Notes: generated from the sequence alone by a model not told the origin. A stretch of DNA of 64,000 bases from Pseudomonas lini (GCF_001042905.1 NZ_JYLB01000014.1:1-64000), one strand, 5' to 3'. Positions 26,351-36,330 are shown, numbered from the stretch's first letter. Made by a program: numbers and translations.

Positions 26351-26935
26351 TCAGGCCTTCTGGCTGTGCAGGTTTTTCATCGCGCGGTTCCATTCACCGG
26401 CGAGGATATCCGGCAGCACGCCGAGGGCAAAGTCGATGCTGGCATCGAGTTTTTCCTGTTCGGCGCGTGGCGCACGACCCAGGACGAAATTTGAAACCAT
26501 ACTGGCAACGCCCGGGTGGCCAATGCCAAGCCGCAAGCGGTGAAAGGTATTCTGATTGCCCAGTTGCGCGATGATGTCGCGCAACCCGTTGTGACCGCCA
26601 TGGCCGCCGCCCTGTTTGAGCTTGGCAACGCCCGGAGGCAGATCGAGTTCGTCATGCGCCACCAGGATTTCTTCAGGCTTGATGCGGAAGAAGCCGGCAA
26701 GTGCCGCGACGGCTTGGCCGCTGCGGTTCATGTAGGTGGTGGGAATCAGCAGACGGACATCCTGACCCTGATGCGAATAGCGCCCGGTCAGGCCGAAATA
26801 CTTGCGATCGGCCACAAGGTTGACACCTTGCGCGTGCGCGATGCGCTCAACAAAAAGGGCCCCTGCGTTATGCCGGGTCTGTTCGTATTCAGCGCCTGGA
26901 TTTCCCAGGCCAACGATCAGTTTGATGGCGGTCAC
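26351..26935 (-). CDS. pth: Peptidyl-tRNA hydrolase
   Basis: A 194-residue enzyme that recycles peptidyl-tRNA. Signature blocks: 'LIVGLGNPGAEYEQTRHNAG' (with the catalytic His), 'PTTYMNRSGQAV' and 'HDELDLPPG...GGGHGGHNGLRDI'. The start is GTG 26935, preceded by AAGGA; the conserved N-terminus begins right there. Operon with rplY upstream and ychF downstream is usual. Confidence 0.95.
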   Translation of the reverse strand: MTAIKLIVGLGNPGAEYEQTRHNAGALFVERIAHAQGVNLVADRKYFGLTGRYSHQGQDVRLLIPTTYMNRSGQAVAALAGFFRIKPEEILVAHDELDLPPGVAKLKQGGGHGGHNGLRDIIAQLGNQNTFHRLRLGIGHPGVASMVSNFVLGRAPRAEQEKLDASIDFALGVLPDILAGEWNRAMKNLHSQKA

Positions 26936-27104
26936 GATAGGGGCCCTTCCTTGGAGTGGTGGATAACATCGCCGCAATCAGGGTGTGCGGCGAAAGTGGA
27001 CGACAAGTGCTCATTTACCATTATGTAAACTCCGCGTTCTCGCCCGCTTTCTCGCTACGCTCTAGTCCGCGATGTTTCCGGTCACTCCGGCGAACAGAGT
27101 GAAA

Positions 27105-27704
27105 TTACTCTGCTGCGCCTTCAGTAGCTTCTGGAGCAACACGTGGAGCGTGAACGTTGGCAACAGCCAGGTCGTTACCGTGAGCCAGAGCAACAAACTC
27201 AACGCCTTTAGGGGCTTTGAGGTCGGACAGGTGAATGATCGAGCCGACTTCGGCGTTAGCCAGGTCAACTTCGATGAATTCAGGCAGGTCTTTCGGCAGG
27301 CACGAAACTTCGATTTCAGAAACAACGTGCGAGATTTCGCCGCCTTTCTTGATCGGAGCAGCTTCGCCAACGAAGTGTACAGGCACGATAGCGGTCAGTT
27401 TCTGGCCAGCTACTACGCGTACGAAGTCAGCGTGCAGCACGTGGCCTTTGGCCGGGTGACGCTGCAGAGCCTTGATGATTACGTTTTGCTTGGTGCCGCC
27501 AACGTTCAGCTCGATGATGTGGCTGTAAGCCGCTTCGTTTTCGAGCAGTTTGGCAACTTCTTTAGCCAGCATGCTGATGGATTCAGGGGCTTTTTCGCCA
27601 CCGTAAACTACAGCTGGAACCAAGCTTGCGAGACGACGCAGGCGGCGGCTCGCACCTTTCCCCAGGTCGGAACGCACTTCAGCATTCAGAGTAAAATCGT
27701 TCAT
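27105..27704 (-). CDS. rplY: 50S ribosomal protein L25, long (CTC) form
   Basis: 199 residues, the long general-stress CTC form: an N-terminal L25 domain that binds 5S rRNA ('LNAEVRSDLGKGASRRLRR') plus the C-terminal TL5-type domain. ATG 27704 has GGAG upstream. It lies between prs and pth, a standard arrangement. A small hairpin CAGAGT/ACTCTG overlaps its stop codon. Confidence 0.95.
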   Translation of the reverse strand: MNDFTLNAEVRSDLGKGASRRLRRLASLVPAVVYGGEKAPESISMLAKEVAKLLENEAAYSHIIELNVGGTKQNVIIKALQRHPAKGHVLHADFVRVVAGQKLTAIVPVHFVGEAAPIKKGGEISHVVSEIEVSCLPKDLPEFIEVDLANAEVGSIIHLSDLKAPKGVEFVALAHGNDLAVANVHAPRVAPEATEGAAE

Positions 27705-27768
27705 GTTGTATCTCCAAAATAACCACATTCGCCCCAGCGTTTGCGACCAGCGCTAAAGGCGATATGGG

Positions 27769-27814
27769 CAAAAAAGCCCCGCCCCGACAGGAATGCCGGG
27801 GCGGGGCGCTTTTC
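27769..27814 (-). terminator. Terminator of prs
   Basis: Very strong GC stem (GCCCCGCCCCG / CGGGGCGGGGC) followed on the minus strand by TTTTTTGCCC. It separates prs from rplY. Confidence 0.88.
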
Positions 27815-27846
27815 GTCAACGAGATGTAATGAAAAGGGCAGGGCCC

Positions 27847-28788
27847 TTAACGGAACATCGCGCTGATCGATTCTTCATTGCTGATGCGGCGAACCGCCTC
27901 GGCAACTACCGGTGCGATATCCAGTTGGCGGATACGCGCACAGGCTTGTGCTGCAGCGGACAGCGGGATGGTATTTGTTACCACCAGCTCGTCCAGCACG
28001 GAATTTTCAATGTTTTCGATCGCCCGACCCGACAGCACAGGGTGCGTGCAGTAGGCGAAAACCTTGGCAGCGCCATGCTCTTTCAGGGCCTTGGCCGCGT
28101 GGCACAGAGTGCCGGCGGTATCGACCATGTCATCGACCAGAATACAGGTACGCCCTTCGACATCACCGATGATATGCATCACTTCAGAGTGATTGGCTTT
28201 CTCACGGCGTTTGTCGATGATCCCGAGATCCACGCCCAAGGATTTGGCAACAGCCCGTGCACGCACGACGCCACCAATGTCCGGGGACACGATCATCAGG
28301 TTTTCGAAGCGCTGATCTTCAATATCATCCACCAGTACCGGGGAGCCGTAGATGTTATCTACCGGAATATCGAAGAAACCCTGAATCTGGTCAGCATGCA
28401 GATCAACCGTGAGAACACGGTCGATGCCGACTACGGTAAGCATGTCAGCAACGACTTTCGCGCTGATAGCCACACGTGCGGAACGCGGACGGCGATCCTG
28501 ACGGGCATAACCAAAGTAAGGAATAACAGCAGTGATACGAGTAGCCGAGGAGCGGCGGAAGGCATCAGCCATCACTACCAGTTCCATCAGGTTATCGTTG
28601 GTCGGAGCGCAAGTCGGCTGAATAATGAAGACGTCTTTACCGCGAACGTTTTCATTGATCTCGGCAGTAATTTCGCCGTCGGAGAACTTACCGACAGAGA
28701 TGTCACCGAGAGGGATATGCAGCTGACGTACAACACGCCGAGCCAGATCGGGGTTAGCGTTCCCCGTAAAGACCATCATCTTGGACAC
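27847..28788 (-). CDS. prs: Ribose-phosphate pyrophosphokinase
   Basis: A 313-residue PRPP synthase (ribose 5-phosphate + ATP). The PRPP motif 'DLGIIDKRREKAN...' and 'CILVDDMVDTAGTLCHAA' are present. GTG 28788 ('VSKMMVFTGNANPDL') gives exactly the family length of 313. It lies downstream of ispE and tRNA-Gln on the same strand, the classic ispE-tRNA-prs order. Confidence 0.95.
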   Translation of the reverse strand: MSKMMVFTGNANPDLARRVVRQLHIPLGDISVGKFSDGEITAEINENVRGKDVFIIQPTCAPTNDNLMELVVMADAFRRSSATRITAVIPYFGYARQDRRPRSARVAISAKVVADMLTVVGIDRVLTVDLHADQIQGFFDIPVDNIYGSPVLVDDIEDQRFENLMIVSPDIGGVVRARAVAKSLGVDLGIIDKRREKANHSEVMHIIGDVEGRTCILVDDMVDTAGTLCHAAKALKEHGAAKVFAYCTHPVLSGRAIENIENSVLDELVVTNTIPLSAAAQACARIRQLDIAPVVAEAVRRISNEESISAMFR

Positions 28789-28834
28789 GCGCAGTACCTG
28801 AAGGCTGAGGGTAACCTGGATGAGTATAGGAAAA

Positions 28835-28909
28835 TGGCAGGGGCGGCTGGATTCGAACCAACGCATGGCAGGATCAAAACCTGCTGCCTTACCGCTTGGC
28901 GACGCCCCT
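28835..28909 (-). tRNA. tRNA-Gln (TTG)
   Basis: 75 nt on the minus strand with acceptor AGGGGCG/CGCCCCT, anticodon loop TTTTGAT giving TTG, T-loop GGTTCGAATCC and encoded CCA (28835-28837). It sits between ispE and prs, its usual site in gammaproteobacteria. Confidence 0.94.
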
Positions 28910-28946
28910 GTATCTGTTGCAACGAGTACCCAGTACTCGATTCCTT

Positions 28947-29798
28947 TTAGAGCAGACTTTGCAGCTTGCGATGCAACATCGAAACGTTGCTTCCTTTTGC
29001 TACAAACCCTGTAAGGGTCTCTGTCAGAAGGGCCGAGACTTTATCAGCTTCAGCTTTGCTTGGGAAGCCCCCAAACACACAACTTCCAGTTCCGGTGAGT
29101 TTTGCTTCGGTAAATTTACCTAACAAATTCAATGCGTTACGTACATCTGGATAACGCCTTGCTACCACCGGCAAGCAGTCATTTCGACTGTTTCCCTTGG
29201 GAACGGGGCGCACTTTAATGGGAGGAGTGTTACGTGTCAACAGTGGATCTGAAAAAATTTCTGCTGTACTTACAGATACTTGCGGCACCAGCACGAGATA
29301 CCACGGTTCTTCGGGCTCTACAGGGGTGAGTTTCTCCCCCACGCCCTCGGCGAAAGCCGCGTGGCCACGCACGAAAACCGGGACGTCGGCGCCAAGCGTG
29401 AGGCCCAGCGCGGCCAGTCGATCCTCATCCCAACCCAGTTGCCAAAGATGATTGAGGCCCAGCAATGTGGTCGCCGCATTCGAACTGCCGCCACCGATTC
29501 CACCGCCCATGGGCAGGATTTTTTCGATCCAGATGTCGACACCCAGCGAACAACCGGATTGTTCCTGAAGTTTTTTTGCGGCTTTGACGATCAGGTTGCT
29601 GTCGTGAGGGACGTCGGCGAATTCGGTGTGTAACCGAATCACGCCATCGTCGCGAACGGCGAAGGTGATTTCGTCGCCGTAATCGAGGAACTGAAAAATC
29701 GTCTGCAACTCGTGGTAACCGTCTTCGCGACGACCGAGGATGTGCAGCATCAAATTGAGCTTGGCGGGCGAGGGCAAGGTCAGGCGTGGTGCAGTCAT
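28947..29798 (-). CDS. ispE: 4-diphosphocytidyl-2-C-methyl-D-erythritol kinase
   Basis: A 283-residue GHMP kinase of the MEP isoprenoid pathway. Motifs: 'LPSPAKLNLMLHILGRREDGYHEL' at the N-terminus, the ATP loop 'PMGGGIGGGSSNAAT', and 'LTGTGSCVFGGF' near the C-terminus. ATG 29798 lies 2 bases after the lolB stop, so it is coupled to lolB. Confidence 0.95.
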   Translation of the reverse strand: MTAPRLTLPSPAKLNLMLHILGRREDGYHELQTIFQFLDYGDEITFAVRDDGVIRLHTEFADVPHDSNLIVKAAKKLQEQSGCSLGVDIWIEKILPMGGGIGGGSSNAATTLLGLNHLWQLGWDEDRLAALGLTLGADVPVFVRGHAAFAEGVGEKLTPVEPEEPWYLVLVPQVSVSTAEIFSDPLLTRNTPPIKVRPVPKGNSRNDCLPVVARRYPDVRNALNLLGKFTEAKLTGTGSCVFGGFPSKAEADKVSALLTETLTGFVAKGSNVSMLHRKLQSLL

Positions 29799-29800
29799 GT

Positions 29801-30418
29801 TCACTGCCCCAGTTTGCGTGGTTGCCATTCCTTGATCACCAGCGTGACATCAAGGTCGGTGCCGTGCAGTTTGATCCGCTCGGGCAGCCAGTAGCCGTTT
29901 TGCTCGGCATAACTGAGGTACTCGACCTGCCAGCCATCCTGTTCGAGATTGGCCAGGCGGCTGTCGACGTCGAGGGTCAGGCGACTTTTGCTGTCCGGGG
30001 CCGGGAGCCCGCGAACCCACCACGCCAGATGGGATACCGGCAATTTCCAGCCCAGTTGTTCTTCAACCAGGGCTTCCGGGGTCTGCGCGTCATAGCGGCC
30101 CTGATTGGCCACTTCCAGCGAGACTTTGCCCGGGCGACCGGTCAGGCGGGCCGCGCCACGACCCAGTGGGCCGGAGAGACGGATGTCGTAGTAATCCTGG
30201 CGTTGCAGCCAGAACAACGTGCCGCTGCCCGAATCTTTTGGCGCGCGGATGCCGATTTTGCCGTTGATCTGCCAGCCGTCGAGGCCGGTCAGTTGCTGTT
30301 TGTGCTCGCGCCATTGGGCCTTGTTGCCTTGACCCTGGACCGATTCGCGGGCAACGAAGCCCGCGCAACCGGCGAGCAGGGCGATGAAGCTGAAAATAAT
30401 GAGGTGGCGCAAAAACAT
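29801..30418 (-). CDS. lolB: Outer-membrane lipoprotein receptor LolB
   Basis: A 205-residue lipoprotein with lipobox LLAGC (Cys18). LolB takes lipoproteins from LolA and inserts them in the outer membrane. 'WQINGKIGIR' and 'LTGRPGKVSLE' match the family. Position between the TPR lipoprotein and ispE is conserved in pseudomonads. Confidence 0.93.
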   Translation of the reverse strand: MFLRHLIIFSFIALLAGCAGFVARESVQGQGNKAQWREHKQQLTGLDGWQINGKIGIRAPKDSGSGTLFWLQRQDYYDIRLSGPLGRGAARLTGRPGKVSLEVANQGRYDAQTPEALVEEQLGWKLPVSHLAWWVRGLPAPDSKSRLTLDVDSRLANLEQDGWQVEYLSYAEQNGYWLPERIKLHGTDLDVTLVIKEWQPRKLGQ

Positions 30419-30421
30419 AAC

Positions 30422-32146
30422 TTAAAGAGTCTCTGATCCGGTCAGGCGCTTGATGGTGCCGCGCAGGGTAGGGCTGTCGGGCTGTTCCTTGAGGAACTTG
30501 CTCCAGATTTGCTTGGCTTCGCGTTGTTTGCCGTTGGCCCACAGCACTTCGCCCAGGTGAGCGGCGACTTCCTGATCGGGGAAGCGCTCCAGCGCCTGGC
30601 GCAAATACCGCTCGGCTTCATCGAGGTTACCCAGGCGGAAATTGACCCATCCGAGGCTGTCGAGGACTGCCGGGTCTTCCGGGTTGATCTGGTGCGCCTG
30701 CTCGATCAAGGCTTTGGCTTCGGCGTAGCGTGTGGTGCGGTCGGACAGGGTGTAGCCGAGGGCGTTCAGCGCCATCGCATTGTTCGGGTCGCGCTTGATG
30801 ATCAGTCGCAGATCTTTTTCCATCTGCGCCAGGTCATTGCGTTTTTCTGCCAGCATGGCCCGGGTATACAGCAGATTCAGATCGTCCGGGTATTGCTGGA
30901 GGGCTTGCTGCAAGACATTCCAGGCCTTGTCGCCCTGTTTGTTGGCGGACAAGGTTTCGGCTTCGATCAGATACAGCTGGATCGCGTAATCGGGTTGCTC
31001 GCCGCGCTCGGCTGCCAGACGGCTTTGGGCTTCGGCGGTCTTGCCATTGCTCATCAGAATATCGGCCTGACGCAATTGCGCCGGCAGGTAATCGTTGCCC
31101 GCCCCGACCTGGGCATACTCGATCAATGCGCCCTGCGGGTCGTTACGCTCTTCAGCGATGCGCCCCAGGTTCAGGTGTGCCGAGTCGACATGGCTTTCCC
31201 GAGCGATCAAATCTTCCAGATAACCTTTGGCCTCGTCCCACGCCTTGGCTTCCAGGCAGACCAGGGCCAGGGAATAACGCAGTTCGTCATCTTCGGGGTA
31301 TTGCTGCACCAGGCTCGAGAACTCGACCTTGGCGTCGTCCATGCGGTCCTGTTCAACCAGCATCCGCGCATAGGTCAGGCGCAGGCGTTTGTCGTCCGGG
31401 TATTTCTTGATGCTTTTTTGCAACAGCGGCAGGGCTTCATCGCCACGGTTGAGCCCTTGCAGCAGGCGCGCGCGCAGCAGGATCGGCGCTATTTCGCCCT
31501 CGTCCGGCGGGTTGTCTTCGAGCAGGGTCAGGGCACCTTTGGCATCGCCGTCCTGTTGCAGCAACAAGGCCTTGCCGAAAATCAGCTGGTTGTTGTGCGG
31601 ATGACGCTGCAACAAGCGGTCAAAACCTTTCATCAGACCGTTGCGCGTGTCTTGGTCGGTATCGGCCGCGGACAGGGCGAGGAAGTCGAAATGCGTGTCG
31701 CCTTTGCCTTGCAGGACTTTTTCCATATAGACCATGGAGTCGTCATAACGCCCTGCGCGGGCGAGTTGCACGGCAGCCGCCCGTTGCGCCTCGAGATCGT
31801 CCGGGGCGTTTTTGGCCCAGACCAGTGCGGTATCGAGGGCAGCCTGATCGGCACCCAGATACTCGGCAATGCGAAATGCCCGCTCGGAGATGCCCGGATC
31901 CTGGGTATTGATGGCCTGGGTCACGTAGTTGTCCAGGGCAATGTCGTAACGATTGCGCTGGCCAGCGAGTTCGGCGCTCAACAGACTGAAGACGGTTTCT
32001 TCACTGAACGAGCTGTAAACCTTGGGCTTTTCAGGAACCGGAGTGCTGTCTTCGACCGGCGGCGTACCGTCCGACGAAACGGGTGCCAAGGCCTGGCAGC
32101 CGCTGAGGAAGACAAAAGCGAGGAGCAACGCGGAAGATCTATTCAT
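30422..32146 (-). CDS. TPR-repeat lipoprotein
   Basis: A 574-residue lipoprotein (lipobox LSGC, Cys17) made almost wholly of tetratricopeptide repeats, for example 'NNAMALNALGYTLSDRTTRYAEAKALIEQAHQINPEDPAVLDSLGWVNFRLGNLDEAERYLRQAL' (only the core quoted in blocks here). It probably acts as a scaffold at the outer membrane. The specific role is unknown. It starts a transcription unit with lolB and ispE and diverges from hemA. Confidence 0.88.
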   Translation of the reverse strand: MNRSSALLLAFVFLSGCQALAPVSSDGTPPVEDSTPVPEKPKVYSSFSEETVFSLLSAELAGQRNRYDIALDNYVTQAINTQDPGISERAFRIAEYLGADQAALDTALVWAKNAPDDLEAQRAAAVQLARAGRYDDSMVYMEKVLQGKGDTHFDFLALSAADTDQDTRNGLMKGFDRLLQRHPHNNQLIFGKALLLQQDGDAKGALTLLEDNPPDEGEIAPILLRARLLQGLNRGDEALPLLQKSIKKYPDDKRLRLTYARMLVEQDRMDDAKVEFSSLVQQYPEDDELRYSLALVCLEAKAWDEAKGYLEDLIARESHVDSAHLNLGRIAEERNDPQGALIEYAQVGAGNDYLPAQLRQADILMSNGKTAEAQSRLAAERGEQPDYAIQLYLIEAETLSANKQGDKAWNVLQQALQQYPDDLNLLYTRAMLAEKRNDLAQMEKDLRLIIKRDPNNAMALNALGYTLSDRTTRYAEAKALIEQAHQINPEDPAVLDSLGWVNFRLGNLDEAERYLRQALERFPDQEVAAHLGEVLWANGKQREAKQIWSKFLKEQPDSPTLRGTIKRLTGSETL

Positions 32147-32381
32147 ATAGGAAAAGGACGACTAACCTGCGGTCGGATCATCATGACACAAGCCTTCAGC
32201 CAAACATAACCGCCCGGCCAATTTACCCGCACGGGCAATCCCCGTAGGCCCGGCGCCCTTGTAAACGAGAACGGATCGCAGCCTTTGGCCGTTCTTACAG
32301 GAACGATAGAGATCGAGTAGTTGTTCTGGCTCTGTCGAAGTAGGACAATTGTCGGCTTCACGTCACCATCAGCGACCTTGA

Positions 32382-33671
32382 ATGGCCTTCCTTGCACTCG
32401 GTATTAACCACAAGACTGCTTCAGTAGACGTCCGCGAGCGCGTGGCCTTTACCCCTGAGCAGCTGGTTGAGGCCTTGCAGCAGCTCTGCCGACTCACCGA
32501 CAGCCGCGAAGCTGCGATCCTCTCCACCTGCAATCGCAGTGAACTGTATATAGAACAGGATCACCTTTCGGCTGACATCGTGTTGCGCTGGCTGGCCGAT
32601 TATCATCATTTGAGCCTCGATGAGCTGCGTGCGTGCGCTTATGTGCACGAAGATGATGCGGCAGTTCGTCACATGATGCGGGTTGCCTCCGGGCTCGATT
32701 CGCTGGTGTTGGGTGAACCGCAGATTCTTGGTCAGATGAAATCGGCCTACGCTGTCGCTCGCGAGGCCGGCACCATCGGTCCGCTGCTCGGAAGGCTGTT
32801 CCAGGCTACATTCAATGCGGCCAAACAGGTACGAACCGACACCGCCATCGGCGAAAATCCGGTATCCGTGGCGTTTGCCGCGGTCAGCCTGGCGAAACAG
32901 ATTTTCAGTGATTTGCAACGCAGCCAGGCCTTGCTGATCGGCGCTGGCGAGACCATCACTCTGGTCGCCCGCCATCTGCATGAGCTGGGGGTGAAGCGAA
33001 TCGTGGTCGCCAACCGCACCCTTGAGCGCGCGAGCATTCTGGCCGAGCAGTTCGGCGCCCACGCAGTGCTGCTCTCGGACATCCCGGCAGAACTGGTGCG
33101 CAGCGACATCGTCATCAGTTCCACCGCCAGCCAGTTGCCTATTCTCGGTAAAGGGGCGGTGGAAAGTGCCTTGAAATTGCGCAAGCACAAGCCGATTTTC
33201 ATGGTGGATATCGCCGTTCCTCGGGATATCGAACCGGAAGTCGGCGAGTTGGACGACGTTTACCTGTATAGCGTCGACGATCTCCATGAAGTGGTTGCTG
33301 AAAACCTCAAGAGCCGTCAGGGCGCAGCCCAGGCCGCCGAAGAAATGGTGTCGGTCGGTGCCGAAGATTTCATGGTTCGCCTGCGCGAACTGGCGGCGGT
33401 GGATGTGCTCAAGGCCTATCGTCAACAAAGCGAGCGCATGCGCGACGAAGAATTGCAGAAAGCCCAGCGCATGCTCGCCAATGGCAGCAGCGCCGAAGAC
33501 GTGCTGGTGCAACTGGCCCGCGGCCTGACCAACAAACTCTTGCATGCTCCGAGTGTGCAATTGAAAAAGCTCTCTGCCGAAGGCCGCCTCGATGCGCTGG
33601 CCATGGCCCAGGAACTCTTTGCCCTCGGTGAGGGCTCATCGGATAGCTTTTCGGATAAAAAACCGCAATGA
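32382..33671 (+). CDS. hemA: Glutamyl-tRNA reductase
   Basis: A 429-residue enzyme for the first step of C5-pathway haem biosynthesis (Glu-tRNA to glutamate semialdehyde). The catalytic Cys is in 'ILSTCNRSELY' (residue ~50). The NADPH domain begins at 'ALLIGAGETITLVARHL'. Its stop overlaps the prfA start (ATGA). Only a weak ribosome site is seen before ATG 32382. Confidence 0.96.
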   Translation: MAFLALGINHKTASVDVRERVAFTPEQLVEALQQLCRLTDSREAAILSTCNRSELYIEQDHLSADIVLRWLADYHHLSLDELRACAYVHEDDAAVRHMMRVASGLDSLVLGEPQILGQMKSAYAVAREAGTIGPLLGRLFQATFNAAKQVRTDTAIGENPVSVAFAAVSLAKQIFSDLQRSQALLIGAGETITLVARHLHELGVKRIVVANRTLERASILAEQFGAHAVLLSDIPAELVRSDIVISSTASQLPILGKGAVESALKLRKHKPIFMVDIAVPRDIEPEVGELDDVYLYSVDDLHEVVAENLKSRQGAAQAAEEMVSVGAEDFMVRLRELAAVDVLKAYRQQSERMRDEELQKAQRMLANGSSAEDVLVQLARGLTNKLLHAPSVQLKKLSAEGRLDALAMAQELFALGEGSSDSFSDKKPQ

Positions 33672-34750
33672 AAGCGTCACTGCTCAATAAGCTGGACATC
33701 CTCCAGGACCGTTTCGAGGAATTGACCGCCCTGCTTGGCGACGGCGAGGTCATTTCCGATCAAAACAAGTTCCGCACCTATTCCAAGGAATATGCGGAAG
33801 TCGAGCCGATCGTTGGCACCTATAAACAGCTGCTTAAAGTGCAGGGCGACCTCGAAGGGGCTCAGGCGCTGCTCAAGGACAGCGACCCGGACATGCGCGA
33901 AATGGCCGTGGAAGAAGTCCGCGAAGCCAAAGAGCAGCTAATCGAAATCGAAGCCAGCCTGCAGCGCATGCTGCTGCCCAAAGATCCGAATGACGGGCGC
34001 AACGTATTCCTCGAAATCCGTGCCGGCACCGGCGGTGACGAAGCAGCGATTTTCTCCGGCGACCTGTTCCGCATGTATTCGCGTTACGCCGAGCGGCGTG
34101 GCTGGCGGGTAGAGATTCTCTCGGAGAACGAAGGCGAACACGGCGGCTATAAAGAAGTCATTGCCCGGGTCGAAGGCGAGAACGTTTACGGCAAGCTGAA
34201 GTTCGAATCCGGCGCGCACCGCGTGCAGCGGGTTCCGGCCACTGAATCCCAGGGCCGCATCCACACCTCGGCCTGCACCGTGGCGGTGTTGCCCGAGCCG
34301 GACGAGCAGGAAGCGATCGAGATCAACCCGGCGGATCTGCGGGTCGACACCTATCGTTCCTCCGGTGCCGGTGGTCAGCACGTCAACAAGACCGACTCGG
34401 CGATTCGTATCACGCACTTGCCGTCCGGTATTGTCGTCGAGTGCCAGGAAGAACGTTCCCAGCACAAGAACCGCGCCCGGGCGATGTCCTGGCTGTCGGC
34501 CAAACTCAACGACCAGCAGACCAGCGCCGCCGCGAACGCTATCGCTAGCGAGCGTAAATTGCTGGTAGGTTCCGGTGACCGCTCCGAGCGGATCCGCACC
34601 TATAATTTTGCCCAGGGCCGGGTCACCGACCACCGGGTCAACCTGACGCTGTATTCGCTTGACGAAATTCTCGCCGGTGGCGTGGATGCGGTGATCGAAC
34701 CGCTGCTGGCCGAGTTCCAGGCCGACCAATTGGCAGCGATAGGTGAGTAA
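33668..34750 (+). CDS. prfA: Peptide chain release factor 1
   Basis: A 360-residue RF1 for UAG and UAA. The GGQ motif lies in 'SSGAGGQHVNKTDSAIRI' and the anticodon-like PxT motif in 'RVPATESQGR' (P-A-T, which marks RF1). It overlaps hemA by 4 bases and abuts prmC, whose product methylates its GGQ glutamine. Confidence 0.97.
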   Translation: MKASLLNKLDILQDRFEELTALLGDGEVISDQNKFRTYSKEYAEVEPIVGTYKQLLKVQGDLEGAQALLKDSDPDMREMAVEEVREAKEQLIEIEASLQRMLLPKDPNDGRNVFLEIRAGTGGDEAAIFSGDLFRMYSRYAERRGWRVEILSENEGEHGGYKEVIARVEGENVYGKLKFESGAHRVQRVPATESQGRIHTSACTVAVLPEPDEQEAIEINPADLRVDTYRSSGAGGQHVNKTDSAIRITHLPSGIVVECQEERSQHKNRARAMSWLSAKLNDQQTSAAANAIASERKLLVGSGDRSERIRTYNFAQGRVTDHRVNLTLYSLDEILAGGVDAVIEPLLAEFQADQLAAIGE

Positions 34751-35581
34751 ATGACGATCATTGCCAGCTTGTTGCGCGCCGCCGATTTGCCCGACTCGCC
34801 CACTGCGCGTCTGGATGCCGAATTGCTGCTGGCGGCTGCCTTGGGCAAGTCCCGCAGTTTTCTGCACACCTGGCCTGAACGTATCGTGCCGAGCGAAGCG
34901 GCCCTGAAGTTTGCCGAGTACCTGCAGCGCCGTCGTAGCGGTGAGCCGGTGGCCTACATTCTGGGGCAGCAAGGCTTCTGGAAACTCGACCTGGAAGTCG
35001 CGCCCCACACGCTGATTCCGCGTCCCGACACCGAATTGCTGGTAGAGACCGCGCTGGAACTGTTGCCGGCCACACAGGCCTTGGTGCTCGATTTGGGCAC
35101 CGGCAGTGGCGCCATCGCCCTGGCCTTGGCCAGCGAACGTCCGGCCTGGAAAGTCACCGCCGTGGATCGCGTGCTGGAAGCCGTCGCCCTGGCCGAACGC
35201 AATCGCCAGCGGCTGCACCTGAACAACGCCACAGTGCTGAGTAGCCATTGGTTCAGCGCTTTGGAAGGCCAACGTTTTCAATTGATCATCAGCAATCCGC
35301 CCTACATTGCTTCGACCGATCCGCATCTGGCGGAGGGCGACGTGCGCTTCGAACCGGCCAGTGCCCTGGTGGCCGGCGTCGATGGGCTCGACGATTTGCG
35401 TCTGATCGTCGATCAGGCACCGGATCATCTTGAGGCGGGTGGCTGGTTGATGCTCGAACATGGTTACGATCAAGCCGAGGCCGTGCGCGATTTGCTGCTG
35501 ACCCGCGGCTTTGAAGAGGTCCATAGCCGCACCGATCTGGGCGGTCACGAACGCATCAGTCTGGGGCGCTTGCCGTGCTGA
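34751..35581 (+). CDS. prmC: Release factor glutamine methyltransferase
   Basis: A 276-residue SAM enzyme that methylates the Gln of the release-factor GGQ motif. 'LDLGTGSGAIALALA' binds SAM and 'SNPPYI' is the catalytic NPPY motif. It starts on the base after the prfA stop. Confidence 0.96.
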   Translation: MTIIASLLRAADLPDSPTARLDAELLLAAALGKSRSFLHTWPERIVPSEAALKFAEYLQRRRSGEPVAYILGQQGFWKLDLEVAPHTLIPRPDTELLVETALELLPATQALVLDLGTGSGAIALALASERPAWKVTAVDRVLEAVALAERNRQRLHLNNATVLSSHWFSALEGQRFQLIISNPPYIASTDPHLAEGDVRFEPASALVAGVDGLDDLRLIVDQAPDHLEAGGWLMLEHGYDQAEAVRDLLLTRGFEEVHSRTDLGGHERISLGRLPC

Positions 35582-36330
35582 ATGATCAGGAATTACTACG
35601 CTATAGCCGGCAGATTCTGCTGCAACACGTCGACATCGACGGCCAGTTACGGCTCAAAGAAAGCCGCGTGCTGATTGTCGGCCTCGGCGGTCTCGGCTCA
35701 CCGGTTGCGCTGTACCTGGCGGCGGCCGGTATCGGTGAGTTGCATCTGGCGGACTTCGACACGGTTGACCTGACCAATCTGCAACGCCAGATCGTTCACG
35801 ACACCGACAGCGTAGGCCTGAGCAAGGTCGATTCGACGATCCGTCGCCTGACCGCAATCAATCCTGAGATTCAGCTGATTGCCCATCGCACCGCCCTGGA
35901 TGAAGATTCTCTGGCGGCGGCAGTCGCGGCGGTGGATCTGGTGCTGGACTGTTCCGATAATTTTTCCACCCGCGAGGCGGTCAACGCCGCGTGTGTGGCT
36001 GCGCGTAAACCGCTGGTCAGCGGTGCGGCGATTCGGCTGGAAGGGCAATTGTCGGTCTTCGACTCCCGTCGTCCGGAAAGCCCGTGCTACCACTGTTTGT
36101 ACGGGCACGGCAGCGAAGCCGAGCTGACCTGCAGCGAGGCCGGCGTACTCGGTCCGCTGGTGGGCCTGGTCGGCAGTCTGCAAGCCCTCGAAGCGCTGAA
36201 ATTGCTGGTGGGGTTCGGCGAACCGCTGGTGGGGCGCCTGTTATTGATCGATGCCTTGGGCACGCGCTTCCGTGAGTTGCGGGTCAAGCGTGATCCGGGT
36301 TGTAGCGTCTGCGGGTCAAGCCATGCGTGA
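35575..36330 (+). CDS. moeB: ThiF/MoeB-family adenylyltransferase
   Basis: A 251-residue E1-like enzyme expected to adenylate the C-terminus of a sulphur carrier, most likely MoaD for molybdopterin. The nucleotide loop is 'VLIVGLGGLGSPVA', and zinc cysteines are CYHC (about 170-173) and CSVC near the C-terminus. The start is GTG 35575, overlapping prmC by 7 bases. It could instead serve ThiS; MoeB is the usual name at this locus. Confidence 0.88.
   Translation: MLNDQELLRYSRQILLQHVDIDGQLRLKESRVLIVGLGGLGSPVALYLAAAGIGELHLADFDTVDLTNLQRQIVHDTDSVGLSKVDSTIRRLTAINPEIQLIAHRTALDEDSLAAAVAAVDLVLDCSDNFSTREAVNAACVAARKPLVSGAAIRLEGQLSVFDSRRPESPCYHCLYGHGSEAELTCSEAGVLGPLVGLVGSLQALEALKLLVGFGEPLVGRLLLIDALGTRFRELRVKRDPGCSVCGSSHA

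Noticed and set aside
30509..32209. 566-codon frame on the plus strand opposite the TPR lipoprotein
   Set aside because: Antisense shadow of the TPR gene; Phe/Gln/Val-rich composition, no recognisable domain.
33938..35548. 536-codon frame on the minus strand opposite prfA and prmC
   Set aside because: Antisense to two core genes with intact motifs; no supporting features.
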